This document shows, in pieces, positions 50,120 to 59,323 of a stretch of DNA of 64,000 bases. The stretch is from UM-FILTER-33-9 sp964530235. GTDB taxonomy: Bacteria; Patescibacteriota; Microgenomatia; UBA1406; GWC2-37-13. The translations under genes and the position numbers were made by a program. Numbering within the stretch: the first letter of the stretch is position 1; the number at the start of each line of letters is the position of its first letter. The notes beneath the pieces were generated by a model. That model saw nothing but the letters and a program-made list of their open reading frames with translations, was not told the origin of the DNA and made no database searches. The stretch is taken from positions 73,892 through 137,891 of the forward strand of contig CAZGYB010000004.1 in assembly GCA_964530235.1 (NCBI GenBank), given 5' to 3'.

Positions 50120-50961
50120 TTGATGGGGAAACCGGGAAGCAGGGAAGAGAGGAGAGAGTGTTTTTTATACTGACGTGAATAATATATCCTATAGTAGTTA
50201 AGTCCTATAGTAAATATTTACTATAAGACATATTTAGTACGTACGTGATTTTATAATGAGCTTCCAATGTGTATAACTTAGCTGGAACAGCCTCAAAACT
50301 ATTCTTTTAGCCTGCTATGTAGCTCTACTCCCACTCCTTTACCATACCATAAACACAGAAGAATAGCCTCAAATATTCGACTCTAGACAGTTATTACGCT
50401 CTAAAATGATTAGATCTCGAAAAGTTATGTTTACTCCCAATGAATTTTAGCCTCAAAAATGATCACGTAGCGCGATAAAACAGTCTAAATTAAATCGAGG
50501 ACGGACTGTCGGTGGAGAGCACTTTAAAACGAAGCTGATGAGTAATTTTTGTGCCTATTAAACAGATAAGTAGAATACTTTGGAGTGAGAATGAGTCATG
50601 GCATTGTATTGAGAGGGCATGTCTCTTCTCTTGTCCTTATGAAGCGCCTAAACGCAGATACCTGTTTATTTTGATTTAAGGGAGACATTAGTGTGAGGAG
50701 TAGGATAGATATAACGTCGTAAATTGTATCTTTTACGACGTTATCTTCGCTCAAGGAGGGGAAGTACGTGGATTGTCGGATCAATCTATTTATGAAAATT
50801 ATTGAATTATTTTTTCCTTGATGAATATGTATTTCTTTTACTACTTGCAATTTATCCCCTTTGTTTCTCCGGTCGTTCGGGTATCCTCATTTTTGAGGCT
50901 AAATGGAGATTTAGACTGTTATAACAAGCTTTTTAAGGATACTTCCCTCTCCCCTTTGTTT
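50120..50961. other. 840-bp gene-free region with inverted repeats
   Basis: No supportable protein gene lies here. It holds a 20-bp perfect palindrome (50206-50225) and two copies of TCCTATAGTA (50187-50196, 50203-50212). AGCCTCAAA occurs three times (50289, 50365, 50449), with an inverted copy near 50892. A 17-bp inverted pair (50446-50462 with 50887-50903) and a 12-bp inverted pair (50479-50490 with 50909-50920) are also present. The hairpin ACAGTC/GACTGT (50480-50509) and a perfect 13-bp-stem hairpin (50711-50744) complete the set. I cannot match it to RNase P, tmRNA or SRP RNA. Confidence 0.6.
50711..50744. repeat. 13-bp perfect inverted repeat
   Basis: ATAACGTCGTAAA (50711-50723) pairs with its exact complement at 50732-50744 around an 8-nt loop. 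There is no T-run after it on either strand, so it is not a classical terminator; it could be an operator or an RNA stem. Confidence 0.7.
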
Positions 50962-52170
50962 TTATCCTGCAGGTGAGAGGTTTTTGTACGCAGATAATGC
51001 GCGGGAAATAATATTTAGTGCCTGTTTTAAGCTGTCCTGATTTAAGACATAGGCGATTCGCACCTCGTTTTTACCCAGACCAGGTGTGGCGTAGAATCCA
51101 GACGCCGGTGCAAGCATGACGGTAGCGTTGTTCAGTTGAAAGTCAGTAAGCAGCCATTTACAGAAATGTTCGGCGTCAGCGACCGGAAGTCCGGCGATAC
51201 AGTAAAATGCCCCCTCGGGTTTTTGTAAAGTGACACCCGGGATTTTTGAAAGACCTTCAAAAAGTACGTTTCTGCGTTCTTCATACTCAGTAAGTACCTT
51301 CGAAAAGAAACTGCGGGGTACCCGAGCAAGTTCTGCACCCATACGTTGGTCAATCAGTCCTGCGGAAAGTCTGCTTTGGGCTATTCGCAGAAAACCGCTC
51401 ATCAAATCCTTGTTCAGTGAGATAATCATACCGAGTCGGGCACCACACAGACTGTAACGTTTTGACATACTGTCGAGCACAATAATCTGGTCCGGCAGTT
51501 TTTTCATGAAAACCAATAAAGAGGTGTGATGTTTTTTATCATATACGAAATCCCGGTAGACTTCGTCAGCAATAAGAAACAACCCGTGTTTCTGTGCTAT
51601 TGATACCAGCGTTTCAATTTCTTTTTTTGTATATACTGTTCCGGTAGGGTTGTTTGGATTGCAGATGAGAATGGCACGTGTTTTCTTTGTTATTTTTGCC
51701 TCGATTTCAGACGGTTTTGGGAGGTGAAAGCCGGTCTCTGGTCTGGTTTGAACCGGAACGAGTGAAACTGCCTGAATCGAGGCATATGCGTTATAGTTGG
51801 TGTACAAAGGCTCGAAGGTCAGAACTTCGTCGCCCGGTTCGCAGACTGCAAATAGCGCCATTCCAATTGCCTCAGAACCGCCGCTGGTAACCTGAATATT
51901 CGGTACCTCGACAAACCGGTAACCGAGTCCATGGTAATACTTTTTTAAGGCTTCAAGAAAAAAAGGTTCCCCCTGGGACTGTCCGTAGGAAATGGGGTTT
52001 TTAGTCCATGATTTAAGCGTATCTAAAAACACTGAAGGAGTTTTAATATCAGGATCTCCAATATTGAGGTGATATACGTGTACACCGTTCTTTTTTGCCT
52101 CTGCTGCAAAAGGAACGAGTTTTCGGATTGGAGATTCGGGAACGTCCGTTAACCGTTTTGAAGTTCTCAT
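50962..52170 (-). CDS. pyridoxal-phosphate aminotransferase (class I/II)
   Basis: The 402-residue protein has the fold type I aminotransferase pattern: NIGDPD near 36-41, SGGSEAIGMAL, NPNNPTGTVY (171-180), ADEVYRDFVYD with the PLP-ring Asp, and the Schiff-base lysine Lys237 in DSMSKRYSLCG, then RLG. It belongs to the aspartate/tyrosine/alanine aminotransferase group; the amino donor cannot be fixed. The ATG follows TATAAT (52188 to 52183) by 12 nt, so the leader is about 5 nt. Confidence 0.9.
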   Translation of the reverse strand: MRTSKRLTDVPESPIRKLVPFAAEAKKNGVHVYHLNIGDPDIKTPSVFLDTLKSWTKNPISYGQSQGEPFFLEALKKYYHGLGYRFVEVPNIQVTSGGSEAIGMALFAVCEPGDEVLTFEPLYTNYNAYASIQAVSLVPVQTRPETGFHLPKPSEIEAKITKKTRAILICNPNNPTGTVYTKKEIETLVSIAQKHGLFLIADEVYRDFVYDKKHHTSLLVFMKKLPDQIIVLDSMSKRYSLCGARLGMIISLNKDLMSGFLRIAQSRLSAGLIDQRMGAELARVPRSFFSKVLTEYEERRNVLFEGLSKIPGVTLQKPEGAFYCIAGLPVADAEHFCKWLLTDFQLNNATVMLAPASGFYATPGLGKNEVRIAYVLNQDSLKQALNIISRALSAYKNLSPAG

Positions 52171-52182
52171 GACTATAAAGAG

Positions 52183-52188
52183 ATTATA
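52183..52188 (-). promoter_or_regulatory. -10 box of the aminotransferase gene
   Basis: TATAAT on the minus strand ends 12 nt before ATG 52170. Confidence 0.45.
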
Positions 52189-52217
52189 GTATTTTGGAAT
52201 TTTTTTTGCAAGGGCGC

Positions 52218-52245
52218 TTCAAAAAGGCGCGATTCATGATATACT
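52218..52245 (+). promoter_or_regulatory. promoter of the ABC transporter
   Basis: TTCAAA (52218-52223), a 16-nt spacer and TATACT (52240-52245), ending 9 nt before ATG 52255. Confidence 0.5.
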
Positions 52246-52254
52246 CACAAATAT

Positions 52255-53178
52255 ATGAGTATTCTTGACGTTCAGAATCTTACAAAACGGTTTGGTACCT
52301 ATTCCGCGGTATCCGATATTTCATTTTCGCTAAAAGAAGGTGAAATACTCGGTGTTTTGGGGCCTAATGGAGCCGGAAAAACAACGACCATTCAAATGCT
52401 TTTGGGAGTTCTTACACCGACCTCGGGCTCAGTTTTCTACTTTGGAAAATCTCTACTTGCTCATAAGGAAGAAATACTTGAACAGGTTAATTTTTCTTCA
52501 ACCTACACAAAACTGCCCGATCATCTGACGGTTTTGGAAAATTTGACGTTTATTTCTTTTTTGTACGATATAAAAAACCGAAAAGAACGGATTAAAAAAT
52601 TATCCGATACATTCGATCTCAATAGTTTAATGCATCTTCAATGCAGCGATCTTTCCGCTGGTCAGATGACCCGTTTGAATCTTGCTAAGGCATTTATGAA
52701 CTATCCGAAAGTATTGCTTCTCGATGAACCAACAGCTTCGCTTGATCCGGATGTAGCTGATTTTATCCGCAAATTCCTTCTTTCAGAGCAGGAGAAATTT
52801 CAGGTTTCGGTTATTATCACGTCGCATAATATGGCTGAAGTTGAGGAAGTATGCGACCGTGTAATCTTTATTGATCAGGGAAAAATTATTGCGGACGATA
52901 CTCCCGAGGGGCTTGCAAAAACAATTGATACTTCTCATGTAGAGCTTTTGGTGAAGGACGGTTTAAAACGCACTATTGAGTTTTGTCAGGAGCGAAAGAT
53001 GAAGTATGAGATAAAAGGAAGATACATCATTATCGATGTAAAAGAGGAGGAAATTCCAAATCTTTTGTATGGTCTGATGGAAAAAGGGGTATTTTATGAT
53101 GAAATTGCTATAGAAAAGCCGACCCTTGAAGATTATTTTTTACAAGTTGTGTCCCGAAAAAAGAATGAAACTGCATAG
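52255..53178 (+). CDS. ABC transporter ATP-binding protein
   Basis: The 307-residue ATPase has Walker A GPNGAGKT (36-43), a signature in the variant form LSAGQM, Walker B VLLLDEPTASLDPD and the switch histidine in ITSHN. A C-terminal extension of about 75 residues is typical of DrrA/CcmA-type exporters (ABC-2). It pairs with the permease whose gene overlaps it by 14 nt. The substrate is unknown; lipids, polysaccharide precursors or drugs are possible. Confidence 0.92.
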   Translation: MSILDVQNLTKRFGTYSAVSDISFSLKEGEILGVLGPNGAGKTTTIQMLLGVLTPTSGSVFYFGKSLLAHKEEILEQVNFSSTYTKLPDHLTVLENLTFISFLYDIKNRKERIKKLSDTFDLNSLMHLQCSDLSAGQMTRLNLAKAFMNYPKVLLLDEPTASLDPDVADFIRKFLLSEQEKFQVSVIITSHNMAEVEEVCDRVIFIDQGKIIADDTPEGLAKTIDTSHVELLVKDGLKRTIEFCQERKMKYEIKGRYIIIDVKEEEIPNLLYGLMEKGVFYDEIAIEKPTLEDYFLQVVSRKKNETA

Positions 53179-53950
53179 AATTAAGGGTATTGTGCTTCGG
53201 TATCTTTTTATTATGAAGCACAGTTTAAATCGCTGGAGCGACATGATTTATTGGCCGATTTTGGATCTATTAATTTGGGGGCTGACGATTCGATATGTAA
53301 CTGCTTTGGCTCCTGATCCGCAGAAGATGATTATCAGTTTTATTGCGGGAATGTTACTGTGGACCTTTGTATGGCGAGCTCAGTATGAGATATCCGTGAG
53401 CATCCTTGAAGACCTATGGAGCAGGAATCTGATTAATCTCTTTGTCAGTCCGCTCACGTTTTGGGAGTTTATTGCAGGTTTTCTTATCATAGGGATTATG
53501 AAGGCGGGAATCGGATTTGCAATAGCTGCAGGGGTTGCTTTTATTCTTTATCAGGTGAATGTTTTTGTTTTTGGTTTTCAGCTTTTGATCTTTGCAGTAC
53601 TGTTACTGATGACCGGTTGGTGGGTTGGGTTCTTTGTCGGCGGACTTATTTTGCGGTACGGGACTAAAGTAGAACAGTTTGCGTGGTCGATGGTGTATCT
53701 GATTTCACCGTTTTCCGCAATTTATTACCCGTTATCAATTTTACCGGAATGGGCTCAGAAAGTTGCTTTATTTATTCCCACAAGCTATATTTTTGAGGGG
53801 GCACGGGAGGTGGTCATGAAAGGTACGTATGATCATAGAAAGCTACTGATTTGTTTTTGTCTCAATGGAGTATATTTGGTGATCTCGCTTATCTTCATGC
53901 GAAGAAGTTTTGACAAAATCTTGCAGAAAGGTTTGGTTAAGGTATATTAA
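53165..53950 (+). CDS. ABC-2 type transporter permease
   Basis: The chosen product has 261 residues and six membrane helices with the ABC-2 pattern (MIYWPILDLLIWGL, a central WRAQYEISVSILEDLWSRNLINLFVSPLT coupling region, and IYYPLSILPEWAQKVALFIPTSYIFEGAREV). I chose ATG 53165 over 53126, which would give a 53-nt overlap and an extra charged segment before the usual start of the family. It forms the membrane half of the exporter with the ATPase upstream. Confidence 0.85.
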   Translation: MKLHRIKGIVLRYLFIMKHSLNRWSDMIYWPILDLLIWGLTIRYVTALAPDPQKMIISFIAGMLLWTFVWRAQYEISVSILEDLWSRNLINLFVSPLTFWEFIAGFLIIGIMKAGIGFAIAAGVAFILYQVNVFVFGFQLLIFAVLLLMTGWWVGFFVGGLILRYGTKVEQFAWSMVYLISPFSAIYYPLSILPEWAQKVALFIPTSYIFEGAREVVMKGTYDHRKLLICFCLNGVYLVISLIFMRRSFDKILQKGLVKVY

Positions 53951-53953
53951 GAT

Positions 53954-54976
53954 CTACACTCCCCTTTTCCATTTTAAAAATAAGTCATACAGATAGCTGA
54001 ACCAGTATTTAAAACGCATCGGATAGTCCTGTGTGGTAAGGTAGTCGGTTTGAAATCCGCCAAACCCTTGTTTAAAGAGTGTGAGTCCTTCCCAGTTTTT
54101 TGGGCTTCTGCCCGGCTCGAGTATTCCCCAAAAATTGTAAAACCGGCAACCCCGTTTTTTTGCCTCACGTATTGCTTCCCACTGGAGTAAATACGGAGCA
54201 GGATATTTGGTATGAATAGATGCTCCTTGATGGTAAAATGCAGTTGATTCGGTAAAGTCAATGAGGGCTGATGCGAGATACTCATCATTTTTTTTCGCAA
54301 AGAGAAACAGTGCATTTCCTGTTTTATGAAACTCGTTGAACTCATTTTGAATATATGTTTTTGAAAAAGGGGTGAAATGTTCCCGTTCGGCGGTGAGTTT
54401 ATACAGATTCCAGAAGTCCTCAACTGATTTTTTATCGGTCCGTTTTTCAATAGTGATTCCGTCCTTTGGGGCTTTGCGGATAAGGTAGCGTGTTGTTTTT
54501 CTCATGGATGAAAGCAGTTGATTTTCAGGAAGTGAGAGGTCGAGCGACCAAATACGTTCTGCGTGCATGTATACCGGCGCGTCCTTCAAGCCAATATCCG
54601 CACATATTTGTTTGTTTTCCGGTGAGTCAATAAGAATGGGCGCAATCCGGATGAAATCAACATGTTGCTGATTAGCAAGACTTTTCAAATACGATAGAAA
54701 AGCGTTCAGGTAATCTTTACTATTTTTTGGAGAGGATTGTTGATCGATAACAGGGCCGTGAGGAACAAAAAGAAAATTCCCCCGCTTCGCGCGAATTTTT
54801 ATTACGAGAGCAACCGCCTTCACCTCTTTTTTTTCGGTGAGCCCAAGACGCTCGACGTCATATCCAAGTTTTTTCTGCAGTTCTCCCCACTCCCATGACT
54901 GCAAAAAACTTGGAGATCCTAATCGGTTAAAATGAGCATTCCAGATTTCGCGTGAAGTTATGCGGGTAATATTCAT
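53954..54976 (-). CDS. FemAB-family aminoacyltransferase
   Basis: The 340-residue protein has the FemABX double GNAT-like fold: SPSFLQSWEWGELQKKLGYDVERLG at the start, SMRKTTRYLIRKAPKDGITI in the middle, and a late YHQGASIHTKYPAPYLLQWEAIREAKKRGCRFYNFWGI. Family members add amino acids from aminoacyl-tRNA to the peptide of lipid II, building peptidoglycan cross-bridges. The gene overlaps the DegT-like aminotransferase by 4 nt and is followed by the MurF-like gene upstream in the same operon, which supports a cell-wall role. Confidence 0.85.
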   Translation of the reverse strand: MNITRITSREIWNAHFNRLGSPSFLQSWEWGELQKKLGYDVERLGLTEKKEVKAVALVIKIRAKRGNFLFVPHGPVIDQQSSPKNSKDYLNAFLSYLKSLANQQHVDFIRIAPILIDSPENKQICADIGLKDAPVYMHAERIWSLDLSLPENQLLSSMRKTTRYLIRKAPKDGITIEKRTDKKSVEDFWNLYKLTAEREHFTPFSKTYIQNEFNEFHKTGNALFLFAKKNDEYLASALIDFTESTAFYHQGASIHTKYPAPYLLQWEAIREAKKRGCRFYNFWGILEPGRSPKNWEGLTLFKQGFGGFQTDYLTTQDYPMRFKYWFSYLYDLFLKWKRGV

Positions 54977-56196
54977 GGAGTAAGTGCGGGTTTAATAACG
55001 TGAATAATCTTTTCTGCATCGCTTTGCGTTACCTGGGTGGGAAGATTAAGTATGGATGAACAAACTTTTTCGGACTTTGGGCAAGTTCCAGTCACATACT
55101 TCATTTGTTTCAAAGAAACTTGATTGGGTGCAATCGGCTGGGTGTACCACTGGCCGAGCAGTATACCATTTTTTTTTGCGCTTATTAGAACCTTACTTCT
55201 GTTTTTTACCATTAGGGGAAATCGAAGAGTTGCCGTTTGGAATTCAGGGGGAATCTCCGCATGGTTTTTCAACTTCGAGTAATACAGGTGTGATATCGCA
55301 CTCCTGTAGCGCTGGGTTTGGGACAGTTTTTGGAGCTGTGGAATGAGTAATTGAGCAAGTGCATCGGGATACCTTTTTTCAAAAACTATATCATACTCTC
55401 CCCTTTTTTCTTTTTCGCTTATTTCGGCTCCGAGGAGCCTCAGTTTTCTTGCAATCCAGTGAGTTGGTTTTCCGAGTTTGACGGAATACGCTGCCTTTAT
55501 AACAACAGCTATAGGTTTATAAAGAAGCAAAGAAAACACCTGGAATAACGAAGGATATGGAATGGATTTTTCTATAAAAGTATTGACAGAATAGGCTAAT
55601 CGCTTATCCGGCAGTATGAGCGCGCCACCGAAGACTGACGATAGAGCTTTAGAACGTCCAAAGGACAAAATAAGGGCTGTTTTAGCAGATGGTGTTATCA
55701 AGTGCGAATTCTGAGGACTAAACCCGTGAGCAATATCTTCAACAACCCGTATTCTCTGTTTTTTAGCAAGCGCCAGAACCTCAGATCTGTATGTTGGCAT
55801 CATTCCAAAGCTGTGCTGGAGGATAATCAGCTTTGTTCGTGGAGTAAGTTTTTTTTTGAGATCATTTAGATCCATTGACAGTGTGTTTCGTTCAATGTCC
55901 ACATATACTGGTTCTGCACCCGACTTAAGTATGGGAAGAACTGTTGCCTCACAGGTAAAACCTGTGATAAGTACTTCATCGCCCTTTTTTATTCTTACTG
56001 CGGATAGAAAGACTGATAACGCGGAACGAGCGGTAAAAAACAAAAAAATCCTACTCCCGGGAAAATATGATCTGAGCATTGTATTTATTTTTTGCGAAGC
56101 TTTACCTTTTATCCATCGAAATGGTTGAAGAAGTAATGAAAGACTGAGAACAGCATCTTCGGAAGTTTCGTTTGGCGCAAACTCGGTAAATATCAT
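54973..56196 (-). CDS. DegT/DnrJ/EryC1-like PLP protein
   Basis: The 407-residue protein has the fold type I sugar-aminotransferase pattern: VLITGFTCEATVLPILKSGAEPVYVDIE, the PLP aspartate in VVEDIAHG (Asp154) and the Schiff-base lysine in SFGRSKALSS (Lys183). The C-terminal half is diverged. Typical enzymes transfer an amino group to a nucleotide-linked keto sugar. Location between a FemAB enzyme and a MurF-like ligase hints at an amino sugar or amino acid precursor for cell wall or surface glycan. Confidence 0.8.
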   Translation of the reverse strand: MIFTEFAPNETSEDAVLSLSLLLQPFRWIKGKASQKINTMLRSYFPGSRIFLFFTARSALSVFLSAVRIKKGDEVLITGFTCEATVLPILKSGAEPVYVDIERNTLSMDLNDLKKKLTPRTKLIILQHSFGMMPTYRSEVLALAKKQRIRVVEDIAHGFSPQNSHLITPSAKTALILSFGRSKALSSVFGGALILPDKRLAYSVNTFIEKSIPYPSLFQVFSLLLYKPIAVVIKAAYSVKLGKPTHWIARKLRLLGAEISEKEKRGEYDIVFEKRYPDALAQLLIPQLQKLSQTQRYRSAISHLYYSKLKNHAEIPPEFQTATLRFPLMVKNRSKVLISAKKNGILLGQWYTQPIAPNQVSLKQMKYVTGTCPKSEKVCSSILNLPTQVTQSDAEKIIHVIKPALTP

Positions 56197-56203
56197 AAGT
56201 ATA

Positions 56204-57628
56204 TTATAATCTTTTGATTCTTTCTATCAGTTGGGTCTTAAACGGTTTTGAAAATCTTCCCAAGAGTGCGATTACGGATCTATTTTTTGAATTTTTGTCA
56301 AGTTCTGATACCATATCAGATTCATTATTAACATATATGATGTTTGCTCTGTATTCTTTATTGACAAACATACGGTCAGTGGTTATAAGTTGTATCTTTG
56401 TTATTTTAAGAAGCGAGAGAATTTTTTGGTATGTTTTCAGTTTTTCCTTTCCCAGCTCGATTATGCCTTTTGTAAAAATTACAGTGTTTTCAGGGAAATT
56501 TTGATTTAGAAATTCAATGGTGCCAAAAAAGCTATCAGCACTTGTATTGTAAGAGAAATCAATGACATATCTATTTCCCGTTTTATGCACCATTCGATTA
56601 TAGGTATTTGATAAAAACTCTTGCAGTTTCTGGGCAACTGTTTTTTGCGGAATCCCAAGATCAAGAGCGAGAGCAATTGCAGGTGCGAGACTGGACACGT
56701 ACCGTTCTGGGAAAGGAGTCTGGAGGTGAACTGCAAAATGCCGGTAATGTATTTCAAAACCGGTTCGATCGGGTCCACTTCTTTTGATTCGGATATCATC
56801 GAGGTTTTTCCCGGTATATATAATTTTTTTATTTTGATTGTTCAAACTGATTGCAGCATTATTAGTCTGATCGTTTACGTATGCGATTCCTCCTTTGGGT
56901 AAAGAATGAATAAGTTCGTATTTTGTTTGTCGTAAATGCGCAATTGATCCGAACAGTGCGGTATGTTGATTTCCGATTCCGGTAATTACTCCGTAGGTTG
57001 GGTGAACGAAGTCGCAGATAGTTTTAATTTCACCGATTCGATACGCTCCCATTTCGGCAACAAAAAATCTTGTCTCAGATTTAAGATTTTTGAGAATTGA
57101 TAGCGCGACACCCACTTCTGTATTCATGTTCTCATCTGTTTTTGCGGTTGGGTATCGGGTAGAAAGCAGCTCAAACAACAGATTTTTTGCCGTTGTTTTT
57201 CCGAATGAACCGGTTACGCCAATTACTACGCATGATGTTTTTTTAAGGTGGTGTTCTGCCCGTTTCATAAGGGTTTGGCGTTTTAGATAAGACAGGACCG
57301 TAGTTATCATGACCGCGCATGAAACGACAAAAAAAGTAAGAAACGGTGAAAGTGCCACCAGAAGAATCTGCAAAAATATTTGATTATCAGTTCCAACAAA
57401 TCCGTAAAAAAAAAGAAAAGCTGTGAAAACCAAAGACAAAACCGCGATGAGTAGGTTTCTGACTGTTTTTGCCGGCAGTTTGAATTCGGTTGAGTAAAGA
57501 CTCGGAAGCAACCCGAATTCCTCAAACGCAATGCGAACCCGGTCAAAACGAAATTCCTTGATTTGGAATAGATAGATAACCGATGGGATTTTATATACCG
57601 TAAGAAACAACGCTATAGAGAAAAACAT
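56204..57628 (-). CDS. MurF-like Mur ligase with N-terminal membrane helices
   Basis: The 474-residue protein begins with three or four hydrophobic helices (residues 1-115) that normal MurF lacks. The Mur ligase core follows, with P-loop GVTGSFGKTT (137-146), the MNTEVGVALS segment, FVAEMGAYRIGEI, GIGNQHTALFGS and a C-terminal domain with VIDFSYNTSADSF. MurF adds D-Ala-D-Ala to UDP-MurNAc-tripeptide. A membrane-bound version may act on a lipid-linked precursor; this is inference. The start shares one base with the stop of the hydrolase gene. Confidence 0.8.
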   Translation of the reverse strand: MFFSIALFLTVYKIPSVIYLFQIKEFRFDRVRIAFEEFGLLPSLYSTEFKLPAKTVRNLLIAVLSLVFTAFLFFYGFVGTDNQIFLQILLVALSPFLTFFVVSCAVMITTVLSYLKRQTLMKRAEHHLKKTSCVVIGVTGSFGKTTAKNLLFELLSTRYPTAKTDENMNTEVGVALSILKNLKSETRFFVAEMGAYRIGEIKTICDFVHPTYGVITGIGNQHTALFGSIAHLRQTKYELIHSLPKGGIAYVNDQTNNAAISLNNQNKKIIYTGKNLDDIRIKRSGPDRTGFEIHYRHFAVHLQTPFPERYVSSLAPAIALALDLGIPQKTVAQKLQEFLSNTYNRMVHKTGNRYVIDFSYNTSADSFFGTIEFLNQNFPENTVIFTKGIIELGKEKLKTYQKILSLLKITKIQLITTDRMFVNKEYRANIIYVNNESDMVSELDKNSKNRSVIALLGRFSKPFKTQLIERIKRL

Positions 57629-58374
57629 TAAGCAGAAAAAAACTGGTAAACATCATGGGCAACTATTTCTGGTGAAACAAGTGGAAGATCATGTTTTTTT
57701 TGCGCATATACTTTGAGCTCTGATTGAGGGATAAGACGTTTTAGCTCATACGCCCACTCGACTGGTGTTTGTGTATCTTTTTCTCCCCACAAAATAAGTG
57801 TTTTTACGGAAATCCGCGGAACAAACGGAGTCAGGTCTTCTGTTACGATCTTTTTAAAGTTTGATTCCAGATCGGGGTGGCGTAGCAAATCTGAGCCGGG
57901 AAAAAATAAACGGTATAGCAATGGTCTTGCCCATTGGTATGTATGTTTAATAAATGGAACGCTTTGATAAATCCGTTTCCCCAGTGAAACGGTTTTTGAA
58001 GATACAGGTTTTCTTTTAAAGGCACTGGCGCAGAGAATAAGCCGTGATATGAATTTTGGATAGAGTGCGGATAAATATATTCCCAAACTCCCGCCAAACG
58101 AATGTCCTAAGTAAACAGGAGACTTTATTTTAAGAGACTCGCAGAACTTTTTCACAAGTTCTGCATAATCAGATACGCCCCATGTATTATCCGGCTTATC
58201 ACTGAATCCAAATCCCGGCAGATCAATCAGATACACAGTGTATTGTTTCGAAAAAAAACGTGAGAGTTTTTGAAGACTCGTGTGTGATCCTCCCCATCCA
58301 TGGACAAACAAAAAAGGCTCTCCCCTTCCCTCTTGAATATAGAAGATTTTTTTTCCCTGTACCGAAATCTGCAT
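57628..58374 (-). CDS. alpha/beta hydrolase
   Basis: The 248-residue protein has oxyanion-hole HGWGGSH, nucleophile Ser92 in GHSFGGS, the acid in LWGEKDTQTP and the base histidine in AQKKHDLPL, giving a complete triad. It is similar in size to esterases and C-C hydrolases of the family. The substrate is unknown. It is encoded 3 nt from the DsbA-like gene and overlaps the MurF-like gene by 1 nt. Confidence 0.88.
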   Translation of the reverse strand: MQISVQGKKIFYIQEGRGEPFLFVHGWGGSHTSLQKLSRFFSKQYTVYLIDLPGFGFSDKPDNTWGVSDYAELVKKFCESLKIKSPVYLGHSFGGSLGIYLSALYPKFISRLILCASAFKRKPVSSKTVSLGKRIYQSVPFIKHTYQWARPLLYRLFFPGSDLLRHPDLESNFKKIVTEDLTPFVPRISVKTLILWGEKDTQTPVEWAYELKRLIPQSELKVYAQKKHDLPLVSPEIVAHDVYQFFSA

Positions 58375-58377
58375 ATA

Positions 58378-59019
58378 TTACTCAAGCGACTGTAACTGAG
58401 CTTTCAGGTCGTTTGGAATCATAGGATTGAGTTTTTTTCCGTTAAGAAAAAAAGTAGGCGTTGAGTTTATTCCTGCTTTTTCCGCTGAAGCAAGATCGTT
58501 CTGAACCTTATTTTTTACCGACTCGGAATTCATATCAGAGACAAGTTTTTCTGTATCCAAACCGATTTGTTTTGCGATGGCTCCCATTAATTGATTTATG
58601 TTTTTTGTTGTTTCAAGTTCCTGTTGTTTTGTAAAAACTGCGGAAAGCATCTTGAAAAATTTACCCTGCTGTGAAGCGGATTCAACTGCATAGGCTGCGG
58701 GAAATGCCTGAGCGTGTATTTGATACAACGGAAAGTGACGGTATACAAAAGTAACTTTTTGAGTGATTGCAAAGTCCGGACTATTCGATGCTTCCCATGT
58801 TTGAAACATTTCTTCGAAGGTTTTACATGCGGGACATTGCAAATCGCTGTAAACAATAAGAATATGTTTTTTTTCTTTCGACCACTTGATATGATCATCC
58901 GGTTTTATTCGTGTTAACTCGGAGTAATCAGCGGTGCCGTTTAAAAGTAAATATGCAATGAGGAGTAAAAATGACAAAGCACCGACACTTACAGCGATTA
59001 ACACAGATTGTTGTTTCAT
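58378..59019 (-). CDS. DsbA-like thiol oxidoreductase, membrane-anchored
   Basis: The 213-residue protein has a membrane anchor (about 7-26), then a thioredoxin-fold domain with active site CPAC (Cys62, Cys65), the helical insertion of DsbA/BdbD and the cis-proline in INSTPTFFLNG. It should oxidise or isomerise disulfides outside the membrane; the Cys-rich secreted protein near 1 kb would be a suitable substrate. No DsbB/VKOR partner is in the window. Confidence 0.88.
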   Translation of the reverse strand: MKQQSVLIAVSVGALSFLLLIAYLLLNGTADYSELTRIKPDDHIKWSKEKKHILIVYSDLQCPACKTFEEMFQTWEASNSPDFAITQKVTFVYRHFPLYQIHAQAFPAAYAVESASQQGKFFKMLSAVFTKQQELETTKNINQLMGAIAKQIGLDTEKLVSDMNSESVKNKVQNDLASAEKAGINSTPTFFLNGKKLNPMIPNDLKAQLQSLE

Positions 59020-59323
59020 AAATAGTTTAAGTTTGTGTAATACATTAAAACGTTCTTCTCGTGCAGTAGTATTGTACTGAGTGAATATTTTGATTTCAAT
59101 CGATTTCTTTCGACTAGACTAAATAAAGTATACAATATTATAAATTTAGATTGTTATAGCAACCCATATAAAAAGATTAAGTGAATTAGCAGTTGAAAGT
59201 AGTATTTGCTAACTAAAAACAAAGCCTATTATAGGCTATTTTTTTACAATGATTTCCGTATAGTATTTTCAGTATACAGATCGGTGTTATTTTGTAAAGG
59301 GGAATAATGAAGTCGCGTGTGCT
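59020..59323. other. gene-free region of about 300 bp
   Basis: This AT-rich gap holds the unlocated promoter of the DsbA-like gene and the hairpin at 59223-59237. I see no ORF or RNA gene. Confidence 0.5.
59223..59245. terminator. bidirectional-looking intrinsic terminator
   Basis: AGCCTA (59223-59228) pairs with TAGGCT (59232-59237) around TTA. On the plus strand seven T follow (59239-59245); on the minus strand TTTGTTTTT follows. For the minus-strand NYN gene ending at 59324 it lies about 80 nt downstream and could end that transcript. Confidence 0.6.

Noticed and set aside
50596..50850. 84-codon minus-strand ORF in the 840-bp gap
   Set aside because: It spans the perfect inverted repeat at 50711-50744, has no promoter near its start and its translation looks like random AT-rich sequence.
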